Source: a virus. From it: a stretch of DNA of 24,591 bases. This document shows, piece by piece, positions 8,220 through 14,847 of this stretch. The stretch spans positions 1-24,591 of the IMG/VR virus record IMGVR_UViG_3300034107_000625; one strand, 5' to 3'. Numbering within the stretch: position 1 is the stretch's first letter; every line of letters begins with the position of its first letter. Both the position numbers and the translations under genes were made by a program. The notes under the pieces were generated by a model. It did not search any database, was not told where the DNA came from, and worked only from the letters and a program-made list of their open reading frames with translations.

Positions 8220-8749
8220 GTGTTTTTTTCCTTGAGTTTGGCTGCTGCTTGACAGATAGCACTTTGCACAGATTTACCAAGATGGCATCCCGCCGAAAAA
8301 TCGTTTATTTCATCGTTAGTTAGCCCGACCCACGGCTTGCGTGGTGCTGCGGTGTAGAGTGGTTTTGATTCACCGTTTATCGAACCAGCAGGATTTTTTA
8401 AAGCTGACGGATACCGACATCCATCCACTTGATCTCTAACCATCCACGCAACAGGCTCTTGCTCAAACTGTGCGAGTGGTTCGCCAAAATTATTTGGGTC
8501 AACGGGTATTGACCATTTAACAATGTGTGACTCAGACTTGACTATTTCTTGCTCTGCCAACCAGCGACCTCTTGGTGTACAAGCCTTCCAACATTTTTCG
8601 TAATCGCCGCAACATACTTGTGGTTCAGGATTCTCTAATGCTTGGCGTAACGAATCCCACGCCTCGCCTTGCAATTGTCTATGCACAAAATTGTCAGGCT
8701 TTAACATCCCAATAATTTGAAACGCTTTTTGCATTGCTTCACGGCTCAT
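8216..8749 (-). CDS. hypothetical phage protein with PVAW...PLYT module, 177 aa
   Basis: ATG 8749 and the stop at 8216 both lie in ATGA overlaps. The N-terminal half is helical with a cysteine cluster (QVCCGDYEKCWKAC). The C-terminal half carries 'EPVAWMVRD' followed about 30 residues later by 'KPLYTAAPRKPWVGLTNDEI'. The PVAW-to-PLYT-to-WVGLT order recurs in many phage early proteins of Burkholderiales-type phages and is usually annotated only as hypothetical. The next gene upstream in the operon carries a shorter version of the same module. Function unknown. Confidence 0.75.
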   Translation of the reverse strand: MSREAMQKAFQIIGMLKPDNFVHRQLQGEAWDSLRQALENPEPQVCCGDYEKCWKACTPRGRWLAEQEIVKSESHIVKWSIPVDPNNFGEPLAQFEQEPVAWMVRDQVDGCRYPSALKNPAGSINGESKPLYTAAPRKPWVGLTNDEINDFSAGCHLGKSVQSAICQAAAKLKEKNT

Positions 8750-8970
8750 TTCGTCACCTGATCCAATTCATAAAGTGGTCGTATGGTTGGCGCATCAATT
8801 GCCCAGCCAGTAGGGTCAAATTGATGCAAATTACCGTTGTAAAACCACGCCACAGGCTTTAACGCAGCCAACGAATCAGCAGCCTGGCGGTAAGCGCATG
8901 GGTTGTACTCGGCGTTGCATTTGCCACCGCAAGCCTCTTTGAGCAAGTGAACGTAATCTTGTTTAGTCAT
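8746..8970 (-). CDS. small hypothetical phage protein with PVAW...RPLY module, 74 aa
   Basis: It is ATGA-coupled at both ends. Residues 1-30 contain a Cys pattern (EACGGKCNAEYNPC). 'KPVAWFYNGN' begins near residue 38 and 'IRPLYEL' near residue 62, so it has the same PVAW/PLY arrangement as its downstream neighbour but without the WVGLT extension. It is likely a paralogue or a shared domain. No catalytic motif or membrane segment is seen; the function is unknown. Confidence 0.72.
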   Translation of the reverse strand: MTKQDYVHLLKEACGGKCNAEYNPCAYRQAADSLAALKPVAWFYNGNLHQFDPTGWAIDAPTIRPLYELDQVTK

Positions 8971-9242
8971 GGTCGTAATCCAAAAGGGTTGTGGGCGTGG
9001 GCAATAATAAGATTGGCGTTGTCTATCAGCACAACAGGCGCTGGGCGCAGCGTAACGAACGTTGCTTGTACGCCATTACGCTTGTCATCACCCTTCTTCT
9101 CAAGCCGTTTGCGGCGCTGTAGGCCGCTTAGATAACCGTAGACAGAAGATGGGTGAAGCCCTAAGTGTTCGGCAATGGCTCGAGAGGTTTTAGGTGTAGC
9201 GCAAAAGCGTTCAATGGCGTCGAAGGTATCTTCTCTTGTCAT
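8967..9242 (-). CDS. small helix-turn-helix DNA-binding protein, 91 aa
   Basis: I chose the ATG at 9242 because it has AAGGTGG 6 bases upstream and forms an ATGA overlap with the preceding gene. A GTG three codons earlier is possible but lies inside that ribosome-binding site. Residues 4-48 (AIERFCATPKTSRAIAEHLGLHPSSVYGYLSGLQRRKRLEKKG in order) have the layout of a winged-helix/MarR-like HTH: a helix, a 'TSRAIAEHLGL' helix, a turn, an 'SSVYGYLSGLQ' recognition helix, then a basic wing. It is probably a phage-encoded transcriptional regulator or DNA-binding accessory protein. Confidence 0.78.
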   Translation of the reverse strand: MTREDTFDAIERFCATPKTSRAIAEHLGLHPSSVYGYLSGLQRRKRLEKKGDDKRNGVQATFVTLRPAPVVLIDNANLIIAHAHNPFGLRP

Positions 9243-9433
9243 TTCTGCCACCTTGCGCGGATTGCTGCGGCAGCATTTTTTAATTGACCAAGGTAAAACG
9301 ACTCAGATTCAAATTCTTCTATTAACCGCGCGCAAGCCTCGCGCTCCATCAGGATGGCATTTTCAACAGCCGCAACCATTGCAACCTTGACTTGCTTTTT
9401 GCAATCTTCAAAACCTTTTTGGTAGGGGGTCAT
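9239..9433 (-). CDS. small helical phage protein, 64 aa
   Basis: ATG 9433 has a strong GGAGG site and overlaps the upstream stop (ATGA). The protein is almost entirely helical, with 'LMEREACARLIEEF' and an 'NAAAAIRARWQK' end. The E-R-E-A-C-A ... A-I-R-A-R pattern is frequent in small early proteins of proteobacterial phages. No function is assigned to that group. It may be a short coiled-coil adaptor or inhibitor, but nothing in the sequence decides this. Confidence 0.7.
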   Translation of the reverse strand: MTPYQKGFEDCKKQVKVAMVAAVENAILMEREACARLIEEFESESFYLGQLKNAAAAIRARWQK

Positions 9434-9729
9434 TTCAACACCTCCGCTGATTTAAGTCTGCCCTTGCTATCAATAACAATTTTGATGCAATCATGCCCGA
9501 TTTGATCGTCAACCTCTACCCACGACTTCAAACCACAGATTAAATACTTCACCACATCAGGCTTAGGCTCAGGCTTGATGCGAAAATCTGCTTTATCCGC
9601 AAATTCTGACCTTATAAACCATAAAAAATCTTCTTGCGGATACCAATCGCTATCAGCGTTTTTCCATTTGGTTTCAATTTCAGCCCCATCAGCCCAAGCT
9701 TTAATTATTTCTGCGTGTTTGTGTTTCAT
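9430..9729 (-). CDS. conserved phage protein, 99 aa (KHAEIIKAWADG family)
   Basis: It is ATGA-coupled to both neighbours. Residues 3-20 read KHAEIIKAWADGAEIETK, followed by 'WKNADSDWYPQEDFLWF' and a 'DFRIKPEPKPDVVKY' segment. This 'H-A-x-x-I-x-x-W-A-D-G-A-x-I-E' start and 'F-R-I-K-P' centre occur in a widespread phage protein group without a demonstrated role. The C-terminus forms a beta-rich segment containing DCIKIVIDSKGRL. A role in early host or DNA metabolism is possible but unproved. Confidence 0.75.
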   Translation of the reverse strand: MKHKHAEIIKAWADGAEIETKWKNADSDWYPQEDFLWFIRSEFADKADFRIKPEPKPDVVKYLICGLKSWVEVDDQIGHDCIKIVIDSKGRLKSAEVLK

Positions 9730-9872
9730 TTTGCTTCCAACCCAGTCTTAACCAGGTGAATGATCTGACGGCTCACCGAGCGCGTCTGACCATCGGCAAG
9801 GGCCTTAACCACCTTGAACAACTCAATTGGCATACGGATGGTTACAAAGTGGTCTTTTGGTTCTTTATTCAT
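9726..9872 (-). CDS. ribbon-helix-helix (Arc/CopG-like) DNA-binding protein, 48 aa
   Basis: I chose the ATG at 9872 because a GGGAG site lies 7 bases upstream. The longer in-frame extension back to 9935 runs deep into the upstream gene. The 48-residue product has a short beta strand 'HFVTIRMP', then helix 'IELFKVVKALADG', then helix 'SVSRQIIHLVKTGLEAK'. This is the Arc-type ribbon-helix-helix layout, in which a strand from each monomer sits in the DNA major groove. It overlaps its upstream gene by 8 bases and the next gene by an ATGA junction. It is probably a small repressor acting on phage promoters. Confidence 0.75.
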   Translation of the reverse strand: MNKEPKDHFVTIRMPIELFKVVKALADGQTRSVSRQIIHLVKTGLEAK

Positions 9873-10077
9873 CACACATCTCCCTACGGTCACGCCGATC
9901 TTCGACAATAAGTTCTGCAATTTCCCACGACTCAACCTTGGCTTCTAACCAAGGGGCGTGATAGCCTTTGCGGTCAAGCACCGAGTACAGCTCGCGGTTC
10001 CAATACGCAATTTGGCAGGGAATGTTTTTCAGCCGACAGTCAAAGACTGTGGCGCCTTGCAAGTTTTGTTGTTTCAT
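9865..10077 (-). CDS. hypothetical protein, 70 aa
   Basis: ATG 10077 has AAGGATCC as its ribosome-binding site. The N-terminal half looks beta-rich (ATVFDCRLKNIPCQIAYWN), and the C-terminal third is a highly charged helix ending in RRDRREMCDE. It may be a small basic/acidic adaptor, but no family is recognised. It overlaps the ribbon-helix-helix gene by 8 bases and lies 9 bases after the stop of the 42-residue gene. Confidence 0.65.
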   Translation of the reverse strand: MKQQNLQGATVFDCRLKNIPCQIAYWNRELYSVLDRKGYHAPWLEAKVESWEIAELIVEDRRDRREMCDE

Positions 10078-10086
10078 GTCGGATCC

Positions 10087-10215
10087 TTAGATGCTAGTGA
10101 TTTTGGTAGCCAACAACTGGCGCGCTTTGATTGCCGCTTCAGACTTTGGGTCAGCGTCACGCAAAAGTGCTAAAACGGCTGAAAGTAACTCCATGCTCCA
10201 TTCTTGTAGTGCCAT
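10087..10215 (-). CDS. small helical protein, 42 aa
   Basis: The frame runs from ATG 10215 to the TAA at 10087 and is preceded by an AGGAGA ribosome-binding site 5 bases upstream. The product begins MALQEWSMELLSAVLALL and continues with an Ala/Lys-rich helix ending in 'ATKITSI', so it should be two helices. It fills what would otherwise be a 170-base gap in a tightly packed operon. The start signal and packing support it. There is no recognised family. Confidence 0.62.
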   Translation of the reverse strand: MALQEWSMELLSAVLALLRDADPKSEAAIKARQLLATKITSI

Positions 10216-10227
10216 GATGCTCTCCTA

Positions 10228-10243
10228 GCCCCCCGCAGGGGGC
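10228..10243 (-). other. GC-rich hairpin just upstream of a ribosome-binding site
   Basis: GCCCCC (10228-10233) and GGGGGC (10238-10243) form a 6-bp stem with a 4-base loop. On the leftward transcript it lies after the stop of the cysteine-rich gene and immediately before the AGGAGA of the 42-residue gene. No T tract follows, so it is more likely an RNA-processing or translation-modulating hairpin than a terminator. Confidence 0.5.
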
Positions 10244-10250
10244 AGTTGAT

Positions 10251-10544
10251 TTAATGTTCAAAAGCTACGCAAACGGTGCAGCCGCTGCGTTTGCAATCGT
10301 GGGTCTTTTTGTATTTGTCGTACTCAGGATCAACTGGCGGGTCTACTATGTCGTAGTCTTCGTCTTTGATTTCAAAGTACTTGGCGTCAGTACCGCAGCC
10401 AGTAGTGTTTAAAGTACGCTCAAGTTCAGCAGGTGTTTTGCGGAATTTAGGTAAGCCTGTCACCAGGCTGATACCCATAGGGCGTTTGCACTCTAACCCT
10501 AGCTTGCTGTTGTCAAAGTGCTTGCAGTCTTTGCATAATTTCAT
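10251..10544 (-). CDS. cysteine-rich, probable zinc-binding phage protein, 97 aa
   Basis: ATG 10544 has a GGAGA ribosome-binding site and overlaps the VRR-NUC gene by 32 bases. The start, MKLCKDCKHFD, gives C4xxC7, with C19 and C50 further on and C84, C89 and C92 near the end. The spacing suggests one zinc site at the N-terminus and possibly another at the C-terminus. The 'CKDCKHF' start is seen in many small phage early proteins. The middle is acidic (KDEDYDIVDPPVDPEYDKY). It may be a nucleic-acid- or protein-binding accessory factor; function unknown. Confidence 0.72.
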   Translation of the reverse strand: MKLCKDCKHFDNSKLGLECKRPMGISLVTGLPKFRKTPAELERTLNTTGCGTDAKYFEIKDEDYDIVDPPVDPEYDKYKKTHDCKRSGCTVCVAFEH

Positions 10545-10875
10545 GGTATTTCTCCGTTAGTTGATTGATGGCGTCTTCTGCACCATGACCCACAATAACA
10601 CAATAATTCACACTTTGTAAATATTTAATCATTAATTGTTGTTCTTCTGACAATTTTCCACCTTTTGCTTTCTTCATCTCCACCCATACGCGCCATGCCG
10701 GTATGAAAAGATCGGGGATGCCAGGCACAACGCCCTCGACTTTTAACTTCATGGCCTGTGACTTAGAGCGCAAACCACCATTCGGGATTGCAAAGATTAA
10801 TGTATCCGGATAGGTGCGCCTAAACCACATCACAACTCGGGCTTGCTCCATGTGTTCTGATACGGCGGTCACCAT
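10513..10875 (-). CDS. VRR-NUC domain nuclease, 120 aa
   Basis: The protein matches the stand-alone VRR-NUC fold of the PD-(D/E)XK nucleases. An N-terminal helix carries E7/E10 (SEHMEQARVVMWFRR), then 'IPNGG', then the motif 'GVVPGIPDLFIP' with D55, then 'WVEMKKAKGGKLSEEQ' with E66 and K68 as the expected catalytic E-x-K pair, and finally 'YCVIVGHGAEDAI'. Family members act as structure-specific DNases, often on branched DNA or flaps. Here it follows the SF2 helicase, overlapping it by 7 bases, suggesting a joint role in replication fork or recombination intermediate processing. Confidence 0.9.
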   Translation of the reverse strand: MVTAVSEHMEQARVVMWFRRTYPDTLIFAIPNGGLRSKSQAMKLKVEGVVPGIPDLFIPAWRVWVEMKKAKGGKLSEEQQLMIKYLQSVNYCVIVGHGAEDAINQLTEKYHEIMQRLQAL

Positions 10876-12461
10876 AGTCGCTTCACCACCTTATAAAATT
10901 TGCCATCACGTTTGTACGAGATTTTTTTGGGGGGTTTAGATTCATTCATTTGCACAACCAAGTACGTCAATGGCTCTGCGGCTTGATTAATGCCCGCTAG
11001 GAAAGCGTCTGCAAGATATGCTATGTCATGTAACAACTGCATGGCCTTTTGCCCTGCATAGCCTTGATTCAGAACCGGCAAGTATTCTGTAATTGGAGGG
11101 TCAGTTAAGCCACCGTAGTAAGTAAGTGCAATCATTTCGTTGCCCGAGGCACGGCTAACGTGCTTGCGCCAATGCCAGTCTGTGATCGGCATATCCACAC
11201 CCTCAAGCCCCATGATGTCGTCATGGCGCAACACTAACTTTTTCTCAGGCGCCGGGGGGAATGGTGTGCCGCAGTTGGGGCAGGTGTGCGCCGAGATGTG
11301 AACAATCTCATGACACACGTCGCACACTTTGACGGGTGCCTCACCCTCACCCGACCCACCTTTCTTTGGTGGCTGCACGTTGGTGATTGGCCCGTGCATC
11401 TCGACTACGCCTGCAAAGTCCAACACCAAGCAATGATCGGTGTGACTCTTGGGGCGCATCCCACGCCCTGCCATCTGCACATAGAGTGACGCTGACATGG
11501 TTGGGCGCAGCATGGCAATCAGATCAATGTCGGGATAATCAAATCCAGTTGTTAGCACGTTGGCGTTAGTCAGCGCACGGATACGCCCCGCTTTAAACTC
11601 TGTCAGGATCCGATCGCGCTCGGCTTTCGGTGTGTCGCCGGTCACACACGCCGCGGTTACGCCTTGGTGGTTGAGCTCAACGCAAACGTGCTGCGCGTGT
11701 TTGACGCCCGCGCAAAAGAATAGCCAGGCGCGCCGATTGCCCGCAAGCTTGATAACTTCCCGCACAACTGCAATATTCTTGTCGGCGTTATCGACCGCGG
11801 CTTGCAACTCCGAGTCAATGTACTCGCCACCACGCTTATGCACACCGCTGACGTCAAGCCGTTCTGTTGTTAATTTGCTACGCAGGGTTGCCAAATATTT
11901 TTTATGTACCAACTCCTCAATGCTGACCGGTTCAATCAGCGCATCAAACAATGCGGGTTTGTCGGTGATTAAACCGTGTCCAAGGCGGTACGGCGTGGCA
12001 GTCAAGCCTACGACCCTAAGATTAGGATTAATCGCTTGTAGGTCGTTTAAAAGGCTGCGGTATCCACCCTCATCTTTGTGGCTCACTAGGTGACACTCAT
12101 CGATAATCACCAGGTCAATGTGACCAAGCAGCGGTGCCTTGGTTCTTACCGACTGGATCCCTGCAAACGTGATCGGCTCACCCAACTGACGCTTACCGAT
12201 ACCTGCCGAGTAAATACCCAAGGGGGCGTTTGCCCAATGCAAGCGCATCTTCTCGGCATTCTGCACAATTAATTCTTTGACGTGGGTGAGCATCAGGATG
12301 GTGGTTTCAGGCCACTCTTGTAGGGCATTTTTACAAAGTGCAGCCACAATGTGGCTTTTGCCCGAGCCGGTGGGCAACACCAAACATGGGTTGCCGATCG
12401 GGTGCGCGTTGAACCAGGCGTACAGCTGGTCGATCGCGCGTTGTTGGTAATCGCGCAACAT
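10869..12461 (-). CDS. superfamily 2 DEAD/DEAH-type helicase with C-terminal zinc ribbon
   Basis: This 530-residue protein contains all core SF2 motifs: 'LRDYQQRAI' Q-type motif at the N-terminus, Walker A PTGSGKS at 30-36, motif II DECH at 121-124, motif III TATP at 154-157, and motif VI QMAGRGMRP at 329-337. A zinc ribbon follows (C380xxC383 and C394xxC397), then a 130-residue C-terminal extension. It resembles phage helicases of the RecQ/RAD25-like 'helicase C-terminal plus zinc' type. It should unwind DNA using ATP, during replication or recombination. The ATG overlaps the upstream nuclease stop (TAATG), consistent with a helicase-nuclease pair. Confidence 0.92.
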   Translation of the reverse strand: MLRDYQQRAIDQLYAWFNAHPIGNPCLVLPTGSGKSHIVAALCKNALQEWPETTILMLTHVKELIVQNAEKMRLHWANAPLGIYSAGIGKRQLGEPITFAGIQSVRTKAPLLGHIDLVIIDECHLVSHKDEGGYRSLLNDLQAINPNLRVVGLTATPYRLGHGLITDKPALFDALIEPVSIEELVHKKYLATLRSKLTTERLDVSGVHKRGGEYIDSELQAAVDNADKNIAVVREVIKLAGNRRAWLFFCAGVKHAQHVCVELNHQGVTAACVTGDTPKAERDRILTEFKAGRIRALTNANVLTTGFDYPDIDLIAMLRPTMSASLYVQMAGRGMRPKSHTDHCLVLDFAGVVEMHGPITNVQPPKKGGSGEGEAPVKVCDVCHEIVHISAHTCPNCGTPFPPAPEKKLVLRHDDIMGLEGVDMPITDWHWRKHVSRASGNEMIALTYYGGLTDPPITEYLPVLNQGYAGQKAMQLLHDIAYLADAFLAGINQAAEPLTYLVVQMNESKPPKKISYKRDGKFYKVVKRLW

Positions 12462-13480
12462 TACCCCACCACCTTCGCACCAAATATCTCGCGCGCTTCA
12501 TCCACAAATTTGTCGCGACTTGCACACGCAGGGGCATTCGCCACAATCTCACGGCTTGTAAAGGTTTCCCAGTCACTTACGCCATTCTTGATGTCACCAT
12601 GCGGCGTCATCCAAATGATTGCTTTGCCTTCAACTTTATGTTGCCACGGCACTAGATCTGGATGCAGAACGTGCGCCTCGCAGCCCTGCTTCTGGTTCTC
12701 AAAGTCCAATGCCACGTCATATTGCTCACAATGCCAAGTGCCGTCCTCACGCGCCGTAGAGTTGGTGCAAGTGCGACAGTTCACTTCTTTGGTTAGCTTA
12801 GTCTTATGGCAAAACTCATGCGCGGCGCAAAACCGGCACTCAAACCAAGTGGGGTCGGTGCTAATGGGTGGTGGCATACGATCGGCTTTGACCAAGCGAT
12901 AACCCCGGTCGATCGCCTTTTGTGCCACGGCCTTATCAAAGCGCACCCTCTCGGTGTAGATACGATCGTCGTCTTTGCAGATAGCGTAGTACAAAGCGCG
13001 GTCAACACCAGCACCCATCATGTACGCTTGCATCTGCACAAAATGCTGAGGCTTAGACTTCTCAACCCCGTTCTTTTCAAGATCATCAAACGATTTCTTG
13101 CCGTGCGTCTTAATTTCCAAGACGTGGCGGGCGTTAGGCGACTCCGGCACCCCTGATTCAATGATGCCATCCATGCTGCCTGACACATGGCAACCAAAGT
13201 CTACGCGCGACTGGTTCTCACCCGTCTTTTGCACGTTCAGCCCAATGGCGCGCAAGTCGGACACAACCTTGGCCTCTTCGTCTTGACCACGTCTAAACAA
13301 ACGCAAAATGCGCCCAGGGAACCTTTCAACCACAGCCATGCGAAACGATAGCCACAACCACCGATCGCAGACATGGCCCAACACCGAGGCACCCATGTGG
13401 GGGCGTGGCTCGCTCTGAATCGACTCATGGTGCTTGTCAATCAGGGCTGAAATGGTGTATTCTGATTCCGGTATCTTCAA
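12461..13480 (-). CDS. Cas4/RecB-like PD-(D/E)XK nuclease with probable iron-sulphur cluster, 339 aa
   Basis: The start is TTG 13480, preceded by AAGGAGA at good spacing; no ATG occurs before residue 29. The nuclease core is 'SGSMDG' with D104, 'LEIKTHG' with E122 and K124, and 'QMQAY' with Q149 and Y153. C38 near the N-terminus and C215xxC218x5C224 after the core match the four-cysteine iron-sulphur arrangement of Cas4/AddB-type exonucleases. A second cysteine group (C235, C238, C251, C267) follows and may bind zinc. Lying among a Sak4-like ATPase, a DUF669 protein and a helicase, it is probably the exonuclease that resects ends for single-strand annealing. Confidence 0.86.
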   Translation of the reverse strand: MKIPESEYTISALIDKHHESIQSEPRPHMGASVLGHVCDRWLWLSFRMAVVERFPGRILRLFRRGQDEEAKVVSDLRAIGLNVQKTGENQSRVDFGCHVSGSMDGIIESGVPESPNARHVLEIKTHGKKSFDDLEKNGVEKSKPQHFVQMQAYMMGAGVDRALYYAICKDDDRIYTERVRFDKAVAQKAIDRGYRLVKADRMPPPISTDPTWFECRFCAAHEFCHKTKLTKEVNCRTCTNSTAREDGTWHCEQYDVALDFENQKQGCEAHVLHPDLVPWQHKVEGKAIIWMTPHGDIKNGVSDWETFTSREIVANAPACASRDKFVDEAREIFGAKVVG

Positions 13481-13498
13481 TGGTATCTCCTTAGTTTT

Positions 13499-13533
13499 AT
13501 GCCCCCAACCGTAAGGTCAGGGGCATTTTTTTT
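13499..13533 (+). terminator. intrinsic terminator facing rightward (antisense to the early operon)
   Basis: ATGCCCC (13499-13505) pairs with GGGGCAT (13520-13526), with a short inner stem ACC/GGT and loop GTAA, and is followed on the + strand by a run of eight T. All genes here are on the - strand, where the hairpin would be preceded by A and followed by no T tract. It therefore best fits termination of rightward transcription. Confidence 0.7.
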
Positions 13534-13684
13534 ACTCTTTTGGCTCAACTTCAGGTTTTGGCAATTGTGGAATGCCTTGTGCGCGGATCTTGGCAATTAA
13601 GCCTTCGACCTGTTCGTAAGGCTGACGTCCAAGCATTGTGATAATGGAATTCACTTCTGCTACGGTTAGATTTAAATCAATCAC
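13532..13684 (-). CDS. small conserved phage protein, 50 aa (LTVAEVN family)
   Basis: The start is a GTG at 13684 in a GTGA overlap with the upstream stop, with AGGAG 6 bases before it; the stop is TAA at 13532. The product has 'DLNLTVAEVNSIITMLGRQPYEQVEGLIAKIRAQ' in order, followed by a Pro/Glu/Lys tail. The L-T-V-A-E-V-N ... L-x-x-x-P-Y-x-x-V-x-x-L-I-x-K-I pattern is a widespread small early protein of proteobacterial phages, function unknown. Two helices are predicted, consistent with a small helical fold. Confidence 0.8.
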   Translation of the reverse strand: MIDLNLTVAEVNSIITMLGRQPYEQVEGLIAKIRAQGIPQLPKPEVEPKE

Positions 13685-13935
13685 TTTAAGCTCCTAGTGC
13701 TGTTAAAAAAACGTGCTGCACGGTCTGCTGCCCAAACATCAGTCAGCTTGCGGTACTCGGGAGAACCATCTACCCAAAAATCATTTGGGTTTTTGGCTTT
13801 CATTTTTACAACTATTTCGTCAATCTTTTCGACTGCCTTAAAATGGGCTTCTTCATCTTCTTGATCAATCGATAAATCAGGATTTCTAAAAGCGCGCGCT
13901 GCGCGTCCGGCATTAATTAGGTCTTGTGTGTACAT
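13681..13935 (-). CDS. hypothetical early protein, 84 aa
   Basis: ATG 13935 has AAAGGA 5 bases upstream. The protein is charged and helical: an N-terminal 'QDLINAGRAARAF' helix, an acidic centre (DQEDEEAHFKAVEKIDEIV), then 'KNPNDFWVDGSPEYRKLTDVW' and a basic C-terminus. No membrane segment or known motif is seen. It lies in the recombination module between the DUF669 protein and the Cas4-like nuclease and could be an accessory to them, but nothing proves that. Confidence 0.72.
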   Translation of the reverse strand: MYTQDLINAGRAARAFRNPDLSIDQEDEEAHFKAVEKIDEIVVKMKAKNPNDFWVDGSPEYRKLTDVWAADRAARFFNSTRSLK

Positions 13936-13960
13936 GGCAATCCTTTAAGTTGATAAATTT

Positions 13961-13990
13961 GCACCAAACCCTAAGGTTTGGCGCTTTTTT
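13961..13990 (+). terminator. second rightward-facing intrinsic terminator inside the early operon
   Basis: GCaCCAAACC (13961-13970) pairs with GGTTTGGcGC (13975-13984), with one mismatch and loop CTAA, followed on the + strand by six T (13985-13990). On the coding - strand it is preceded by the A run and followed by only a weak AAATTT. Like the hairpin at 13499, it is oriented to stop rightward transcription. Confidence 0.66.
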
Positions 13991-13997
13991 GATGGTG

Positions 13998-14468
13998 TTA
14001 CTTCTTAACCCAAGGTGGTGCTGCTTTGGTGCTTGCTGCTGCTACTGGCGCGGCTTTGGGTGGCGCCGAGCCATTAGATTTGAACCCTTTGACGTCGTTG
14101 GACGCGCCATACTGCTCACTCTCGCGCACGTCCAGCTTGATCTGCAACTGACCACCAATCAACTGATCCGTGTCTTGCACAGTTGACAGTCCAATTGCGC
14201 GCATCAGTTCGCCGAGTTGCTGGCGACCGATCTCTTCGGCCTTGGGGTTTGGGTTTTTGATGTTCAAGTTGCCAAAGACAACCCTGCCCTGGTGCGTTGG
14301 GCCGGTGATGTCATAGCGCACGGCAATGTATTGACCCGTGCCGGCTTTGGTGTTTTTGATCTCTGCACCATTAACCACCGCGGTGTACCAACCCGCGGGC
14401 AAAGGCTCAAAGTTGCGATCGGATACGGGGAGCGCGTCAACGCTGAAGGTTTCGTTTAACTGTGCCAT
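13998..14468 (-). CDS. DUF669 family protein, probable ssDNA-binding/recombination accessory
   Basis: The 156-residue protein has the family layout: 'FEPLPAGWYTAVVNGAEIKNTKAGTGQYIAVRYDI' near residues 20-54, then 'GPTHQGRVVFGNLNIKNPNPKAEEIGRQQLGELMRAIG', then 'DTDQLIGGQLQIKL' and 'EQYGASNDVKGFK'. It ends with an Ala/Pro/Lys tail, PPWVKK. DUF669 proteins are encoded beside Sak4-type ATPases and are thought to act like phage single-strand DNA-binding proteins. Here the Sak4-like gene is two genes upstream. AAGGA lies 9 bases before ATG 14468. Confidence 0.88.
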   Translation of the reverse strand: MAQLNETFSVDALPVSDRNFEPLPAGWYTAVVNGAEIKNTKAGTGQYIAVRYDITGPTHQGRVVFGNLNIKNPNPKAEEIGRQQLGELMRAIGLSTVQDTDQLIGGQLQIKLDVRESEQYGASNDVKGFKSNGSAPPKAAPVAAASTKAAPPWVKK

Positions 14469-14473
14469 GATAT

Positions 14474-14845
14474 TTATTCCTTAGTAATGGTAAAAGATGG
14501 GCGACCGTTGGTGCTTGTGATTGCATCAAGCAACGGCTCGGTGATGCGTGGGTCTGCTGATTTCCATGCCGAAGCATTGATCTCAGGCTTCCAACGAAAC
14601 AGGCTCGACAGGTGTTCAGTCAGGCCATACTCAGCGGCAAGATCCTGCAACTTGTCGCTGTTTACTTTGCGGTCAAGGCGACCAACGATCTTGACCTTGT
14701 AGCCCTCGACCTCAACGTTTTGTGTGCCGTCTAGAGTCTTGGCAATACCCAAGTCTGCAACCAGTTGGTCTTCGATCGCGCGACGATCATCCATCGCTTT
14801 CTTTTCTGCTGCTTTGGCGTCAAGCCATTGTTGATAAAGTGTCAT
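14474..14845 (-). CDS. hypothetical protein of the recombination module, 123 aa
   Basis: I chose ATG 14845, which lies 2 bases after the stop of the Sak4-like gene; a longer frame would overlap that gene. The N-terminal helix 'LYQQWLDAKAAEKKAMDDRRAIEDQLVADLG' is coiled-coil-like. A beta segment 'GTQNVEVEGYKVKIVGRLDRKV' follows, then a mixed C-terminus with 'LFRWKPEINASAWK' and 'SFTITKE'. The order Sak4-unknown-DUF669 recurs in phages, so this is probably a recombination or replication accessory. No catalytic residues are evident. Confidence 0.75.
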   Translation of the reverse strand: MTLYQQWLDAKAAEKKAMDDRRAIEDQLVADLGIAKTLDGTQNVEVEGYKVKIVGRLDRKVNSDKLQDLAAEYGLTEHLSSLFRWKPEINASAWKSADPRITEPLLDAITSTNGRPSFTITKE

Positions 14846-14847
14846 GA

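Noticed and set aside
9873-9935. N-terminal extension of the ribbon-helix-helix protein
   Set aside because: The extension lies inside the upstream gene, and the ATG at 9872 has its own GGGAG site and gives a normal-length RHH protein.
11560-12093. 177-codon + strand frame opposite the helicase
   Set aside because: It is antisense to conserved helicase motifs, with unlikely Ser/Arg/Thr-rich composition.
12461-13480. Cas4 as part of a CRISPR adaptation system
   Set aside because: There is no cas1, cas2 or array, and the neighbours are phage recombination genes.
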